64,000 nt of DNA, taken from contig LANB01000001.1 in NCBI GenBank assembly GCA_000964245.1, forward strand, positions 2,198,392 to 2,262,391, in the 5' to 3' direction. How positions within the stretch are numbered: position 1 is the stretch's first letter; each line of letters begins with the position of its first letter. Made by a program: the position numbers and the translations under genes. This DNA comes from Cellvibrionaceae bacterium 1162T.S.0a.05 (GTDB lineage Bacteria; Pseudomonadota; Gammaproteobacteria; Pseudomonadales; Cellvibrionaceae). The notes under the pieces are model-generated. The model worked only from the letters and a program-made list of their open reading frames with translations, made no database searches and was not told the origin of the DNA. Shown one piece after another: positions 45,936 to 55,324 of this stretch.

Positions 45936-46940
45936 ATGTCAGCGAGTGCTCGCCTACTTCAGTTTTTCGCAGAGTCGTTTGTCGGAACGCCGCTTCGAAA
46001 ACTGGCGGGTTGGCACACGCCCGTTTTTCTCCTGCATCGAATTGCAGACGCTGAGAAAGACGTTGATGGGCACAATGTCGACCATATCAGGACCTGTCTC
46101 GAATACGTTCGTAAGCACAATTACAATGTGATTAGCCTGGAACAGCTCTGTCGCTATATGCGCGAAAATAGTCGCCCGCCAGAGCGCGCCGTGGTGTTTA
46201 CTATAGACGACGGTTTTGAAGATCAAATTGGCACAGCGGCGGATTTATTTTCCGAGTTTGATGTACCGCTTACCTGCTTTGTCATCACGAATTTTATTGA
46301 AGGTAACATATGGCCCTGGGATGATCAGGTGCACTACGTGCTTAAAAATACCCCCTTGTCGACGCTCAATTTTAGCTACCTGGACGGCAGTTCTGAGGTT
46401 TTGAGTAAAGAGGGCGGTGCATGTCTTGAGGGCGCGCGCACAAAGGTTCGCAATAAACTTAAGGCTTACGACCAAGCGGAAATATACAGCTGGCTCGCAG
46501 ATTTCTATCGAACGGCAGAGGTGGAACAGCCTGAACTGCCCCCCGCTAACTATCGGCCTGCCACTTGGCAAGCGATCAACCAATTTGTTGCGCGCGGCCA
46601 TGCCGTCGGCGCTCACACCTGTAATCACAGAATATTATCGACATTGAGTGATGAAGACTCGCATGCAGAAATCACCGGCTCGATAGCACGCCTTGAAGAA
46701 AATGTTCCGGGAGCTTCCAAGGTTTTTGCCTACCCGACGGGCCGTTTAAGTGATTTCGGTGAGCGGGAGAAAACGGATCTTGAAAGCCTCGGAATGCTGG
46801 GGAGTGTTTCTACTGAGCCCGTGGCCGTGTCAGAAGGTAGCCACATGCAAGCGCTGCCACGATTTGCCTTGCCCGAGAAATTGAGTGATTTCATTCAGTA
46901 CCTGAGCTATATCGAAACCTTGAAAAATAAGCTTCGTTAA
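45936..46940 (+). CDS. Polysaccharide deacetylase, NodB type
   Basis: A 334-residue deacetylase with VFTIDDGFEDQ (metal Asp pair) and HTCNHRILSTL (metal histidines), followed by FAYPTGRLSDFG. No signal peptide is clear. It starts nine bases after xrtA. It overlaps the tail of the convergent deacetylase by four bases. Confidence 0.9.
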   Translation: MSASARLLQFFAESFVGTPLRKLAGWHTPVFLLHRIADAEKDVDGHNVDHIRTCLEYVRKHNYNVISLEQLCRYMRENSRPPERAVVFTIDDGFEDQIGTAADLFSEFDVPLTCFVITNFIEGNIWPWDDQVHYVLKNTPLSTLNFSYLDGSSEVLSKEGGACLEGARTKVRNKLKAYDQAEIYSWLADFYRTAEVEQPELPPANYRPATWQAINQFVARGHAVGAHTCNHRILSTLSDEDSHAEITGSIARLEENVPGASKVFAYPTGRLSDFGEREKTDLESLGMLGSVSTEPVAVSEGSHMQALPRFALPEKLSDFIQYLSYIETLKNKLR

Positions 46941-47932
46941 GCGAGTCGAGCCCGAAATTTTAAGGCGTTATTACTGATATCGTTGTGCAAGGGTATGCGC
47001 TTGATTTGATGGCTGGATAAGTTTGCAGATGTATTGATACCCATTTGAGTTGTTACAGCGGCTTGATAACATTTTTGAACCGTTGTGAGGGCGAGAGGGG
47101 AAACATCGCCATTGGGATAACAAAAAAGCTCAACGGGTTTTCCGAGATGACTTTCAAGTTGCTGTCTACTTTCAATAATTTCTTTCGTTAGCGTCTCTGC
47201 GTTCAGATTTTCTTTTAAGCGCATGTGATTTTGGGTATGCGAGCCAATTTCAACCAAGCCGCTGTCAGACATTTCCTTGAGTTCAGCCCAGGTCATGAGC
47301 GAGGCGTCCGGTTCAGGAACGGCAAGGCGTACTTCCATTTGATTGAGCGCTTCAATGATCACTTCATCGGATAACGATTTTAATATTGCGATCGCCTGCG
47401 CGAGCGTTTCCTTATCTCGCAAATTACCCGTTATCCCCTGTTCTGCTAATAAGGGCTCGCGTGCAAGCTGCTCTTGTTCTACATGGTTTGCAATGTGAGC
47501 GAGCCTGTTGGGCCAAAACATACGGTTGGTTTCCAGCATGTCCGAAACAGCGAATAAGGTTGCCGGCGTATTGGTTTCTTTTAAGATCGGAAACGCGTAT
47601 TCATAGTTATCGCGCCAGCCATCATCGAAGGTAATCACACAGGCTTTTTCGGGTAAGGGGTCGCCGTTTTTTTTCATCTGTATCCATTCGCCCAGTTTGA
47701 GAGGTGTAAACAGGCGATTCACCCACTCAAGGTGCATGCGAAATGTATCTGGCTCAACAATCATGCCCGGTTCTTCGGAAGCATGACGGGAATCATTTTT
47801 TGGTAGAATGCGGTGATACATCAATACCCATAACTGCGCATCGTCGGTATTTTTGACATGTCGACCGAAGTTGGCGCGGTAGAGCAGCAGGGGCAAACGA
47901 ATCAAGTCTTTGGCGGCGCTTTGCAAATGCAT
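46937..47932 (-). CDS. Polysaccharide deacetylase, NodB type (second)
   Basis: About 331 residues with VLMYHRILPK, CVITFDDGWRDN (metal Asp pair) and GSHTQNHMRLKE (metal histidines), then FCYPNGDVSP. An upstream start at 47989 would overlap the divergent glycosyltransferase, so ATG 47932 is favoured. It is a paralogue of the gene it converges with, but the two are diverged, suggesting separate substrates or origin. Confidence 0.88.
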   Translation of the reverse strand: MHLQSAAKDLIRLPLLLYRANFGRHVKNTDDAQLWVLMYHRILPKNDSRHASEEPGMIVEPDTFRMHLEWVNRLFTPLKLGEWIQMKKNGDPLPEKACVITFDDGWRDNYEYAFPILKETNTPATLFAVSDMLETNRMFWPNRLAHIANHVEQEQLAREPLLAEQGITGNLRDKETLAQAIAILKSLSDEVIIEALNQMEVRLAVPEPDASLMTWAELKEMSDSGLVEIGSHTQNHMRLKENLNAETLTKEIIESRQQLESHLGKPVELFCYPNGDVSPLALTTVQKCYQAAVTTQMGINTSANLSSHQIKRIPLHNDISNNALKFRARLA

Positions 47933-47979
47933 TGTTGTATCACTAGATAACGAGTTGAGAAGAAGGACATTGTAAAGCC

Positions 47980-49086
47980 GTGAAAACAATCTTGCATCTG
48001 ATTGATACCACTGGCCCCGGTGGAGCAGAAACCGTATTTATCCAGTTGGCAGATAAGCTGCGCACGCAAAATTATCGCTCTATTGTCGTTATACGTGGCC
48101 CGGGTTGGGTGCAAGAAGAGCTGGAACGCCGCGGCCTGTCTCCAATCATTTTGCCAAGTAAGGGCAGTTTTGCCTTTGGGTTTTTATGGAAGCTTGTAAG
48201 GCTCCTGAAAAAGGAAAAAGTGGATTTAATTCAATCCCATTTGCTGGGCTCCAACGTATATGCCGCGATGGCCGGGTTGCTCAGCGGCGTGCCAGTAGTG
48301 GCAACCTACCACGGAATGGTTGATGTTAACCCGAATGAGCGCTTCAGGTTTATCAAACACCAGGCAATGAAGTGGGGAATTAAACGCTATGTCGCTGTGA
48401 GCGCAAGCCTGATGGAAAACATTGAGAAACAACGGTTACTCGATGTGAGGAAAACCAGAGTGATTTATAACGGTGTGGATACTGCGCTCTATGGTCAGGC
48501 TAAACAGCATGATCTGAAGGCGCGCCTTGGCTTGCCAGAAGAGGCCATAGTCTTTGGTAGCCTCGGTAATATCCGCCCGGCGAAGGCCTATGACAACCTG
48601 ATTAAAGCGGGAAGCAGGGTGATTGAGCGCTATCCCAACGCACATTTTGTTATTGCTGGGCACCAAAAGCCCTCTCTCATGGAAAAGCTAAACACGTTGA
48701 CCCAAAGCCTCGGAGTCGAAAAGCACTTTCATTTTTTGGGCTTTTGCTCGGATTGCGCGGATTTTTTAGCGCAGGTTGATATTTTCGTGTTGTCGTCATC
48801 GTCAGAAGGCTTCTCGATTGCGACAATCGAAGCGCTGGCGAGTCAATTGCCCGTGGTGGCGACGCGTTGCGGAGGCCCGGAAGAGATTTTGACCGACGGC
48901 GAGAATGGGCTTCTGGTTGAGGCAAATAGCCCAGAAGCGTTAGCGAAGGGGCTGCTTGCCTTACTGGCGTCTCCAGATCTGGCGCAAAGGCTTGCTGAAG
49001 CGGGCTCGCGCCATGCTGCGGAGACATTTGGTATTGAAGCGATGTTGCGCGACTATGATCAGATTTATAAGGCGCTAAGCCCCTAA
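47980..49086 (+). CDS. Glycosyltransferase family 4
   Basis: A 368-residue GT-B cytosolic glycosyltransferase. The N-terminus ILHLIDTTGPGGAETVF is typical of GT4. The C-domain carries VFGSLGNIRPAKAYDNLI and the nucleotide-sugar motif SSSSEGFSIATIEALASQLPV-like (EX7E). It probably adds one sugar of the repeat unit. The start is GTG 47980, within the divergent gap to the deacetylase. Confidence 0.93.
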   Translation: MKTILHLIDTTGPGGAETVFIQLADKLRTQNYRSIVVIRGPGWVQEELERRGLSPIILPSKGSFAFGFLWKLVRLLKKEKVDLIQSHLLGSNVYAAMAGLLSGVPVVATYHGMVDVNPNERFRFIKHQAMKWGIKRYVAVSASLMENIEKQRLLDVRKTRVIYNGVDTALYGQAKQHDLKARLGLPEEAIVFGSLGNIRPAKAYDNLIKAGSRVIERYPNAHFVIAGHQKPSLMEKLNTLTQSLGVEKHFHFLGFCSDCADFLAQVDIFVLSSSSEGFSIATIEALASQLPVVATRCGGPEEILTDGENGLLVEANSPEALAKGLLALLASPDLAQRLAEAGSRHAAETFGIEAMLRDYDQIYKALSP

Positions 49087-49177
49087 CCTCCTGTAAATTC
49101 TTAAAAAGATTATTTTATCCCGGCAGCCTTCCGGGGAGGCTCAGGTGGAGTAGCTGATGCAGTTAGATGTAGATTAA

Positions 49178-50362
49178 TTAGAGCCCGAGGTTTTTCAGGT
49201 ACTGTCGAAACTCAGTTAAAGCCGGTTTCAAGTCGCCCCAGCGATTGAGTTCGTGCCGTGTACGGAAGGGGCGGGGTATAAGAAAATCGACAATACGCTG
49301 TATTTTCTCCAGCGAGGAGAATTCCTTGTCCTTGAGGACGAGGTAGAGAGAATCGAGGTCACCCAGTAACCAGCGCAGTCGATTGCCGATTTTGTAAGGT
49401 GCCTGTTCGCAAGGGGTCTCTCCCGTAGAGATTTGCCAAAGTAATTTTGGGAAGTCGACACCTGCATCGATAGCAAGCTGCAGGGATCCCCAAAACCGCG
49501 TATTGACCTCCATGAGCCAGGGCTTGCCTTGCGGGTCAACGCGGAATTCCACCATTGCGACACCGTGCCACTGTGCGTTGTCGAGCAGCCGCTGAGCCTG
49601 TTCCAGCTGTGCGGGGTTGAGGCTCGCGCTCTCGCTCAACACACTGACGCCACCTCTGGGCGGCTTTTCACGCAGGCGCCGGTGGGCAAAAAATGCCACA
49701 GACTTGCCACGGTTGTAGATTGCAAAAATACCAGCTCCGTGACCGGGGATAAACTCTTGAAGCATAAAGGCGTGAGACTGCAGCCAAGTGCTCGTTTCGA
49801 GGTGCTTTTGCAAATCCTCTTTCGAATAGGCAATTTGCACCGTTGTGTTCAACCAGTGATCATCCAGCCAAAGCCGCGATAAGCAGGGTTTGATCACAAT
49901 GGGAAAGGATGTGTACTGATCTACATCTACTTCAGCAGCGCTCTGGTAAATTTGCGCTTGCGGTACGTTCACACCAATATCAAGCGCCTTGCTATGGAGT
50001 TGGCCCTTATCCGCCAGCAACATAATCTGTTTGTAATCCGTATAAGGAATGATCACGCCTTCGAAACGCGATGCATTCATTTGTAAAAGCTGGCTTGTGA
50101 CTTCAGTGGTTGGAAACAAGGCATGGAAATCATGTTGTTTGATGACGTTTTCAAGCCATTCCAGAAAGGCCGAAGGTTCGGAATCCGGTGCGGGACAGGT
50201 AAGAGCAAGTGAACAAAAGCGCGAACTGCCCGCGATACACTTTGTGGTAGAATCGGCAGCCGCGATAAACAGCGAATTTATGCTGCCGAGCGAGCGGGTC
50301 ACAGCAAGCGCACTGCGCTGATTTCCGTCGAGTACCAGAATGCGGTATGGCGAACTAGCCAT
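49178..50362 (-). CDS. ATP-grasp domain protein
   Basis: A 394-residue cytosolic ATP-grasp ligase. A pre-ATP-grasp Rossmann domain (RILVLDGNQRSALAVTRSL) is followed by FPIVIKPCLSR, LQEFIPGHGAGIF and the metal site MEVNTRFWGSLQLA. Such proteins join a carboxylate to an amine or thiol and appear in some exopolysaccharide clusters, presumably for amino-acid or acyl modification. The substrate is unknown. It is the only minus-strand gene here, between plus-strand neighbours. Confidence 0.85.
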   Translation of the reverse strand: MASSPYRILVLDGNQRSALAVTRSLGSINSLFIAAADSTTKCIAGSSRFCSLALTCPAPDSEPSAFLEWLENVIKQHDFHALFPTTEVTSQLLQMNASRFEGVIIPYTDYKQIMLLADKGQLHSKALDIGVNVPQAQIYQSAAEVDVDQYTSFPIVIKPCLSRLWLDDHWLNTTVQIAYSKEDLQKHLETSTWLQSHAFMLQEFIPGHGAGIFAIYNRGKSVAFFAHRRLREKPPRGGVSVLSESASLNPAQLEQAQRLLDNAQWHGVAMVEFRVDPQGKPWLMEVNTRFWGSLQLAIDAGVDFPKLLWQISTGETPCEQAPYKIGNRLRWLLGDLDSLYLVLKDKEFSSLEKIQRIVDFLIPRPFRTRHELNRWGDLKPALTEFRQYLKNLGL

Positions 50363-50395
50363 TGTAGTAAAACCAACTGATTGAAAGAAAGCGAA

Positions 50396-50950
50396 ATGCT
50401 AAGTGCTTTAACAAACTATATCAACGATAATTTTGGCTCGAAAAAGGGCGCGTTAAATTATGTCAAATTTAAAATGCTATTATTGCTGGGGCATTACAAG
50501 AAATATCAAAAAATAGATTTTGCAAAAGTCGATAGATTGATATTTATTTGCTCCGGGAATATTTGCAGGAGTTGTTTTGCTGAATATGTAGCAAAACATT
50601 TTGGGAAGCGGGCGGAATCATTTGGCTTGCACTGCCGAGGAGGGGACCCGGCTGACCCTCGAGCACGTGATTATGCGAAATCAGTAGGGCTTGATATGAC
50701 AAATCATATCACGCGTAATATTAAGGACTATCAGCCGGGAGAGAGCGATCTTTTGATTGTAATGGAGCCAAAGCATATAGAAGGCTTACCTGCAGAGCTT
50801 CAAGCCAAGTGTCAGCTCACTATAGCGACGCTATGGGCAGACCCCACTTCGGCGTATTTACATGATCCTTATTCATCCAGCCTGAATTTTTTTAAGCAGT
50901 GTGAAAGCCGGTTGTGGCAAGCAACCAGGGAATTAACTGAAAATGTCTAG
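50396..50950 (+). CDS. Low-Mr protein-tyrosine phosphatase
   Basis: A phosphatase of about 184 residues, Wzb-like, with the P-loop CSGNICRS (Cys52-Arg58) and the general-acid DPY near the C-terminus (HDPYSSS). An extra N-terminal 40 residues precede the domain. A TTG at 50381 could extend the frame, but ATG 50396 is preferred. These enzymes normally act on a polysaccharide tyrosine autokinase, and none is visible in the window. It overlaps the polymerase gene by eight bases. Confidence 0.9.
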   Translation: MLSALTNYINDNFGSKKGALNYVKFKMLLLLGHYKKYQKIDFAKVDRLIFICSGNICRSCFAEYVAKHFGKRAESFGLHCRGGDPADPRARDYAKSVGLDMTNHITRNIKDYQPGESDLLIVMEPKHIEGLPAELQAKCQLTIATLWADPTSAYLHDPYSSSLNFFKQCESRLWQATRELTENV

Positions 50951-52229
50951 CGGTTCAGCTAGTGAATTTTATTTCCTTAAAATCAAGCCCATGTGGCAGT
51001 ACTTCAAGGGTGAGCATTTATCCTTTTGGATGATCTGTTGTTATCTCTTTTTTGAATACACGCGGCCACAGGCAATTTTTCCCGTTATAAATTTTCTTCC
51101 CTGGACCCAACTCTTTTTGTTGGGAAGTATTGCAGGCGCCTTTCTTGATAAGTCGGTGAAGTGGGTAAACACCCCGGCGAATTTCTTTATGATTTGGCTG
51201 GCGATCGCAATTTATATTTCCAGTCTAACTGCATACTACCCCCACTTGTCAAAAGAGCACTATATTGACTTTTACGGTTGGTTTGTAATCTATTTCTTGA
51301 TTATCAATATTGTAAATACAGAAAAAAGATTTTATCTGTTCCTTATTATTTTTATCTTATGTGCAGCAAAAATATCCATAGGGACATCAAAGTCCTGGGC
51401 TATGAGAGGTTTTGGGTTTACAAGTTGGGGCTTGATGGGGCCAAAGGGTTTTTTTCAAAACTCCGGAGAGTTGTCTATATTAATGTTAACTTTGTTTCCG
51501 GTTGCCTTTAAGTTATGGGAGTTTTTGAAAGATAAAATATCTCGTATTGAATCTTTTTTGTTGTCACTTTTTTGGATTACGCCAATATTAACTATTCTTG
51601 GTGCTAGCAGCAGAGGTTCGCAGCTGGCTCTGGCTGTATTGCTCTTAATGATGTTCAGGAAGAATGTATTTAAGGTAAAGCCGTTGATAATCACAGCCGT
51701 ATTTATGGTCGCGTTGTTTAGTTTTCTCCCTGAAGAGCAAAAGGACAGGTTTAGATCTTCCGGTGACGACAGGACTTCTCAGCAGCGTCTCTTGTATTGG
51801 GAGCGTGGCTGGGAAATGATGAAGTCTCATCCCTTTCTCGGTGTCGGTTATTTTAATTTTTCAAGGTATTTTGCGACGCACTATCCATCAGATATGTTAT
51901 ACGACAAGGCCGAGTTGCCTCACAATATTTTCATTCAAGTCGGTACTGATTCTGGATTTATTGGTTTGATTCCATTTATCCTGTTAATCGTTTATTGCTT
52001 TGTAGTGGGATATAAGATGGCAAAAAAAGAGGTCTATGAGTCTAACAGGTTGCTTAGTTGTAGTTGTGTTGGAATGTCATATGGTATTTTAGGGTTTATG
52101 TTGGCAGGGCAGTTTGTTACCGTTGCATATTACCCTTTCTTATGGATTGGCTTGTCTTTTCTTGTTGCAGGCAGCAATGTCTTTAAAATCACCAAAAAAA
52201 AGAAAATTGTACGGTATCAAGAAGACTAG
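50943..52229 (+). CDS. O-antigen ligase/polymerase-like protein (XrtA type)
   Basis: A 428-residue polytopic inner-membrane protein with ten or more hydrophobic segments. The long periplasmic loop carries the Wzy_C-like pattern SSRGSQLALAV, then DRTSQQRLLYWERGWEM and HPFLGVGYFNF, then LPHNIFIQVGTDSGFIGL. It matches the exosortase-A-associated O-glycosylation ligase (TIGR03097) group. It likely polymerises or ligates repeat units in the periplasm. The AT-rich composition starts about here. Confidence 0.88.
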   Translation: MSSGSASEFYFLKIKPMWQYFKGEHLSFWMICCYLFFEYTRPQAIFPVINFLPWTQLFLLGSIAGAFLDKSVKWVNTPANFFMIWLAIAIYISSLTAYYPHLSKEHYIDFYGWFVIYFLIINIVNTEKRFYLFLIIFILCAAKISIGTSKSWAMRGFGFTSWGLMGPKGFFQNSGELSILMLTLFPVAFKLWEFLKDKISRIESFLLSLFWITPILTILGASSRGSQLALAVLLLMMFRKNVFKVKPLIITAVFMVALFSFLPEEQKDRFRSSGDDRTSQQRLLYWERGWEMMKSHPFLGVGYFNFSRYFATHYPSDMLYDKAELPHNIFIQVGTDSGFIGLIPFILLIVYCFVVGYKMAKKEVYESNRLLSCSCVGMSYGILGFMLAGQFVTVAYYPFLWIGLSFLVAGSNVFKITKKKKIVRYQED

Positions 52230-52365
52230 GTTTTATTGGTTCAGCTCGGCTTTAAGTCGGGTAGACATTTTTATGGCAGATGTAAAGCCTAATCGAAATT
52301 TATAACTATTTATTGACTAAGGTCGATAGTATTCCTTTGTGTCTTAATGTGGTGATGGATAATTT

Positions 52366-53319
52366 ATGAAAGTCACTGTTGTGATTCCGGTCTTCAATGA
52401 GGAGAGGTATTTGTCTGAATGCCTTGATTCTATATGCTATGGGCAGGATTTTGATGATTATGAGGTTTTGGTTGTGGACAATGGCTCCACAGATCGAAGC
52501 ATTGAAATCGCACGGAAATTTCCAGTCAAAATACTAGAAAAAATCGGAGTAAGAGTTGGGGGTGTAAGAAATTATGGTGTGGAGCATGCTGAAGGGGAGA
52601 TAATCGCATTCCTTGATTCCGATTGTGTAGCAGATAAAAAATGGATCTCGAGAGGTGTTGATCATTTAAATCAGGGTTGGAGTGCTGTTGGCGGGCTCTA
52701 TTTATTGAGAGATTCACCCAGTTGGGTTGAAAAATATTGGATACTCCAGAACTCTAGCGATAGTGAGGCATATCAGAAAACTTTTGTTGGTGGTTGCTTG
52801 TTCATACATAGAAATGTGTTTGACAGTGTTGGTGGATTTAATTCCAGGCTGGCGGCAGGAGAAGATTCAGATCTGACATCACGTCTTTCGGAGAGAGGGT
52901 TTAGAATTAACATTTTCACTGACCTGAATGTTATACATTTGGGCTTTCCCGATAGTTTGTATAGTTTCATTCGCCGTCAAATATGGCACTCTGGTGACGC
53001 TTATCAAAAATTACCTGCTATTTTGATTGATAAAACTTTCATTCTGACTCATTTATTCTTGTTTGGGTTTGTATTTTTTTTGATCTTAGTGCTTGCATAC
53101 GGTTTTGTATTTCCAGCGATTATTGCCTTAGCTATATGGTTGGGCGTGCCCATAATTTTTAGCCTAAAACGGTTGTTGCGGTGTAGTGGTCGCAGGTTTA
53201 GGGTTCGGGAGTATTTGATGATTTATTTTATTGACTTTAGTTATCTGTTGGGGCGGGTTTTGGGTCTGTGGAGCTCGTTTAAAAAGTTTGTAAAGGTTGA
53301 TTCGCGGTTCAAAAACTAA
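52366..53319 (+). CDS. Glycosyltransferase family 2
   Basis: A 317-residue membrane-associated GT-A enzyme. It begins VTVVIPVFNEERYLSECLDS. DXD-type AFLDSDCV and the acceptor motif AGEDSDLTSRL are present. Two C-terminal TM helices (LFLFGFVFFLILVLAYGFVF and the next segment) anchor it. It adds one sugar of the polymer. Confidence 0.93.
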   Translation: MKVTVVIPVFNEERYLSECLDSICYGQDFDDYEVLVVDNGSTDRSIEIARKFPVKILEKIGVRVGGVRNYGVEHAEGEIIAFLDSDCVADKKWISRGVDHLNQGWSAVGGLYLLRDSPSWVEKYWILQNSSDSEAYQKTFVGGCLFIHRNVFDSVGGFNSRLAAGEDSDLTSRLSERGFRINIFTDLNVIHLGFPDSLYSFIRRQIWHSGDAYQKLPAILIDKTFILTHLFLFGFVFFLILVLAYGFVFPAIIALAIWLGVPIIFSLKRLLRCSGRRFRVREYLMIYFIDFSYLLGRVLGLWSSFKKFVKVDSRFKN

Positions 53320-53523
53320 TCAATCGATATAACAAATAGTTATAAAGTGTTTTCCTGCTCTGGATGATATTTCCGCTAAAGATTTGAAGCACTCAGCAAA
53401 TCAATCTAAAAATGGCGGGAAATTAATCATTGGCTTCATACTTGATCAGGCTATCACATTCTCAGCCCTATAATTATTGCAATATCCGGCTTAGATTTAA
53501 GTTTTGAAACACGAGGTACTGTG

Positions 53524-55083
53524 ATGCGGAGAATTATTCTAACTTTCTTTTTGGTCTGTCTTTCAGGGTTTGCTTTGGCGCAAGACTTCCCCTTGCCGGC
53601 AGGCAGTTTCATTTCTGCGAAAATGCCAATGGCTCTGGTATATCCGCGGCCTGACTCCGAGACTCAATCGCACGCTCGTCACCGTCTTGCACATCCTGGA
53701 ATGCCATACGAAATCCCCATTGGTGTACAGGGAGGGGCTTGGCCTTTCAGGTATGAAATAATTGAATCTCCTTCTGGAGCAACGATTGGTCAGGATTACG
53801 GAGACGATAATTACGGGGTGATATCCTGGACCCCTACGGCTAGTAGCGGAAACGAACGATTTCAAGTTCGGGTTACAGACCAGGATCGAAATACCTTGCT
53901 GATTGATTGGAGCGTAAAAATTGATGCAACCGCATTCATATTCATCCAGGATGGATGGGCTGGCGAAAAGTTGGGTACGATATCGAGCCCCTTGGAAGAT
54001 ATTTCAGATTGGTACCAAAATGACGAAGATGATGACCGGTATCACAATAAGGTCATAGTATTCAGGTCTGGTAACTATAGTTTGGTCGGAGACCCATCTA
54101 GAGATGATAACGTTCGGCTTAATTCGGGTTCGAAAACGCCCTCGTTAATTGGTTATCCTGGGGAGGTGGCTGAAATTGATTGCTCGAGGGCAAAAATATT
54201 TACCGATAATAATGCTCTTAGAGATTTATTTGTTGCTGATTTAAAATGGACCAATGCCCGGGCTGACGTGAACAATGCACATTTTTTCTGGGCTATTGGA
54301 GATGTTTCTCGTTCTACGTGGTGGCGCAACCATTTTGACAATCTGCCCCGTGGCTTGCAGGGTACCGACAACCCGGCAGCTGTTTTTATTTCCTCTATTG
54401 GGCCGTCCAATCTCAAAGAGCATGTTCTTTACAAGCATAACTTACACACAGATATCAACAACAGTGGCAGTAATGGTGCTTATATAGATGTTTATTCAGT
54501 AAGTTATCTGCTCATTGAGGAAAATGTAGTTCGTAACAGTAGGACCTATGCGGGATTCTGGGGAAAAGAGTCGACATCTTATGTAAGTATTCGAGCAAAT
54601 GAGGCTTGGGACAATGTCAATGGCACTCAAATTGAAATTGGCTATGGTAATAAAGACGGTGTTGTGCCTCATGACCATGAGGTATGTTGGAACAAAGTTA
54701 AGTTAGCCAACCCTGGTGGAAATACGTCTTCGATGCTATGGTCAGGGCACACACAAAATACCGGAAAATTCTACAACTCGTTTATTTATAGAAATACTAT
54801 AGTTGGCGGGAATGTATGGATTAGATTTTTGGGGGCGGAGCCCTATGTGGTCGAAGGGAATGTTTTCGAAGTGGACAATATGGCCAAATGGGATGAGTCC
54901 CTGATTGAGGGCAGGGTAGAAAATATTGTTTTGAGATCTCTTGATGATGTGGTTGGGCCAGATGGTAGACTTAGAGGGGTGTATAGGACGAGACACTTGG
55001 GTCGCTTGGGGCATGAAGTCGCGGCGAGCACGTCTTCTCCTCCAGACTCTCCAGAGAGATTTTCAGTTAATTCTACACCATAG
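53524..55083 (+). CDS. Secreted right-handed beta-helix protein
   Basis: A 519-residue exported protein with signal peptide (cleavage near LAQDF). An Ig-like region (about 65-140, with GVISWTPTASSGNERFQVRV-type text) is followed by a parallel beta-helix from about 150 to 470 (VFRSGNYSLVG, YLLIEENVVRNSRTY, SIRANEAWDNVNG). The fold is common in polysaccharide lyases and epimerases; within this cluster it might trim or modify the exopolysaccharide, but no catalytic site can be named. The tail is Ser/Pro-rich and is not a PEP-CTERM signal. ATG 53524 is preferred over GTG 53521. Confidence 0.75.
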   Translation: MRRIILTFFLVCLSGFALAQDFPLPAGSFISAKMPMALVYPRPDSETQSHARHRLAHPGMPYEIPIGVQGGAWPFRYEIIESPSGATIGQDYGDDNYGVISWTPTASSGNERFQVRVTDQDRNTLLIDWSVKIDATAFIFIQDGWAGEKLGTISSPLEDISDWYQNDEDDDRYHNKVIVFRSGNYSLVGDPSRDDNVRLNSGSKTPSLIGYPGEVAEIDCSRAKIFTDNNALRDLFVADLKWTNARADVNNAHFFWAIGDVSRSTWWRNHFDNLPRGLQGTDNPAAVFISSIGPSNLKEHVLYKHNLHTDINNSGSNGAYIDVYSVSYLLIEENVVRNSRTYAGFWGKESTSYVSIRANEAWDNVNGTQIEIGYGNKDGVVPHDHEVCWNKVKLANPGGNTSSMLWSGHTQNTGKFYNSFIYRNTIVGGNVWIRFLGAEPYVVEGNVFEVDNMAKWDESLIEGRVENIVLRSLDDVVGPDGRLRGVYRTRHLGRLGHEVAASTSSPPDSPERFSVNSTP

Positions 55084-55104
55084 TTTTATTGCATGACTTC
55101 GAAA

Positions 55105-55140
55105 GGGGCTGCTTTGTTGGGCAGCTCCCTTATTTTCTAA
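55105..55140 (+). terminator. Weak terminator after the beta-helix gene
   Basis: An imperfect GC-rich hairpin (AGGGGCTGC ... GCAGCTCCCT, one bulge) followed by TTATTTT. It separates the beta-helix gene from the ligase gene. About 240 bases without a gene follow. Confidence 0.45.
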
Positions 55141-55324
55141 CCTGCCAGAAACCATCCTGCCTACACAATCGCTTGGGTATCCAATAATTTTTTTTCAACG
55201 AGCTGTGTTAAAATCAGCGCTAGTAGCCTCGTGAATAGGTCCATCGAAGGTTGAATAGACTCTCTGCAATATGGCTGCTTTCAATACATAGTTAATTTCA
55301 AGGCAAGGCCTTAAGAGAAAATTC

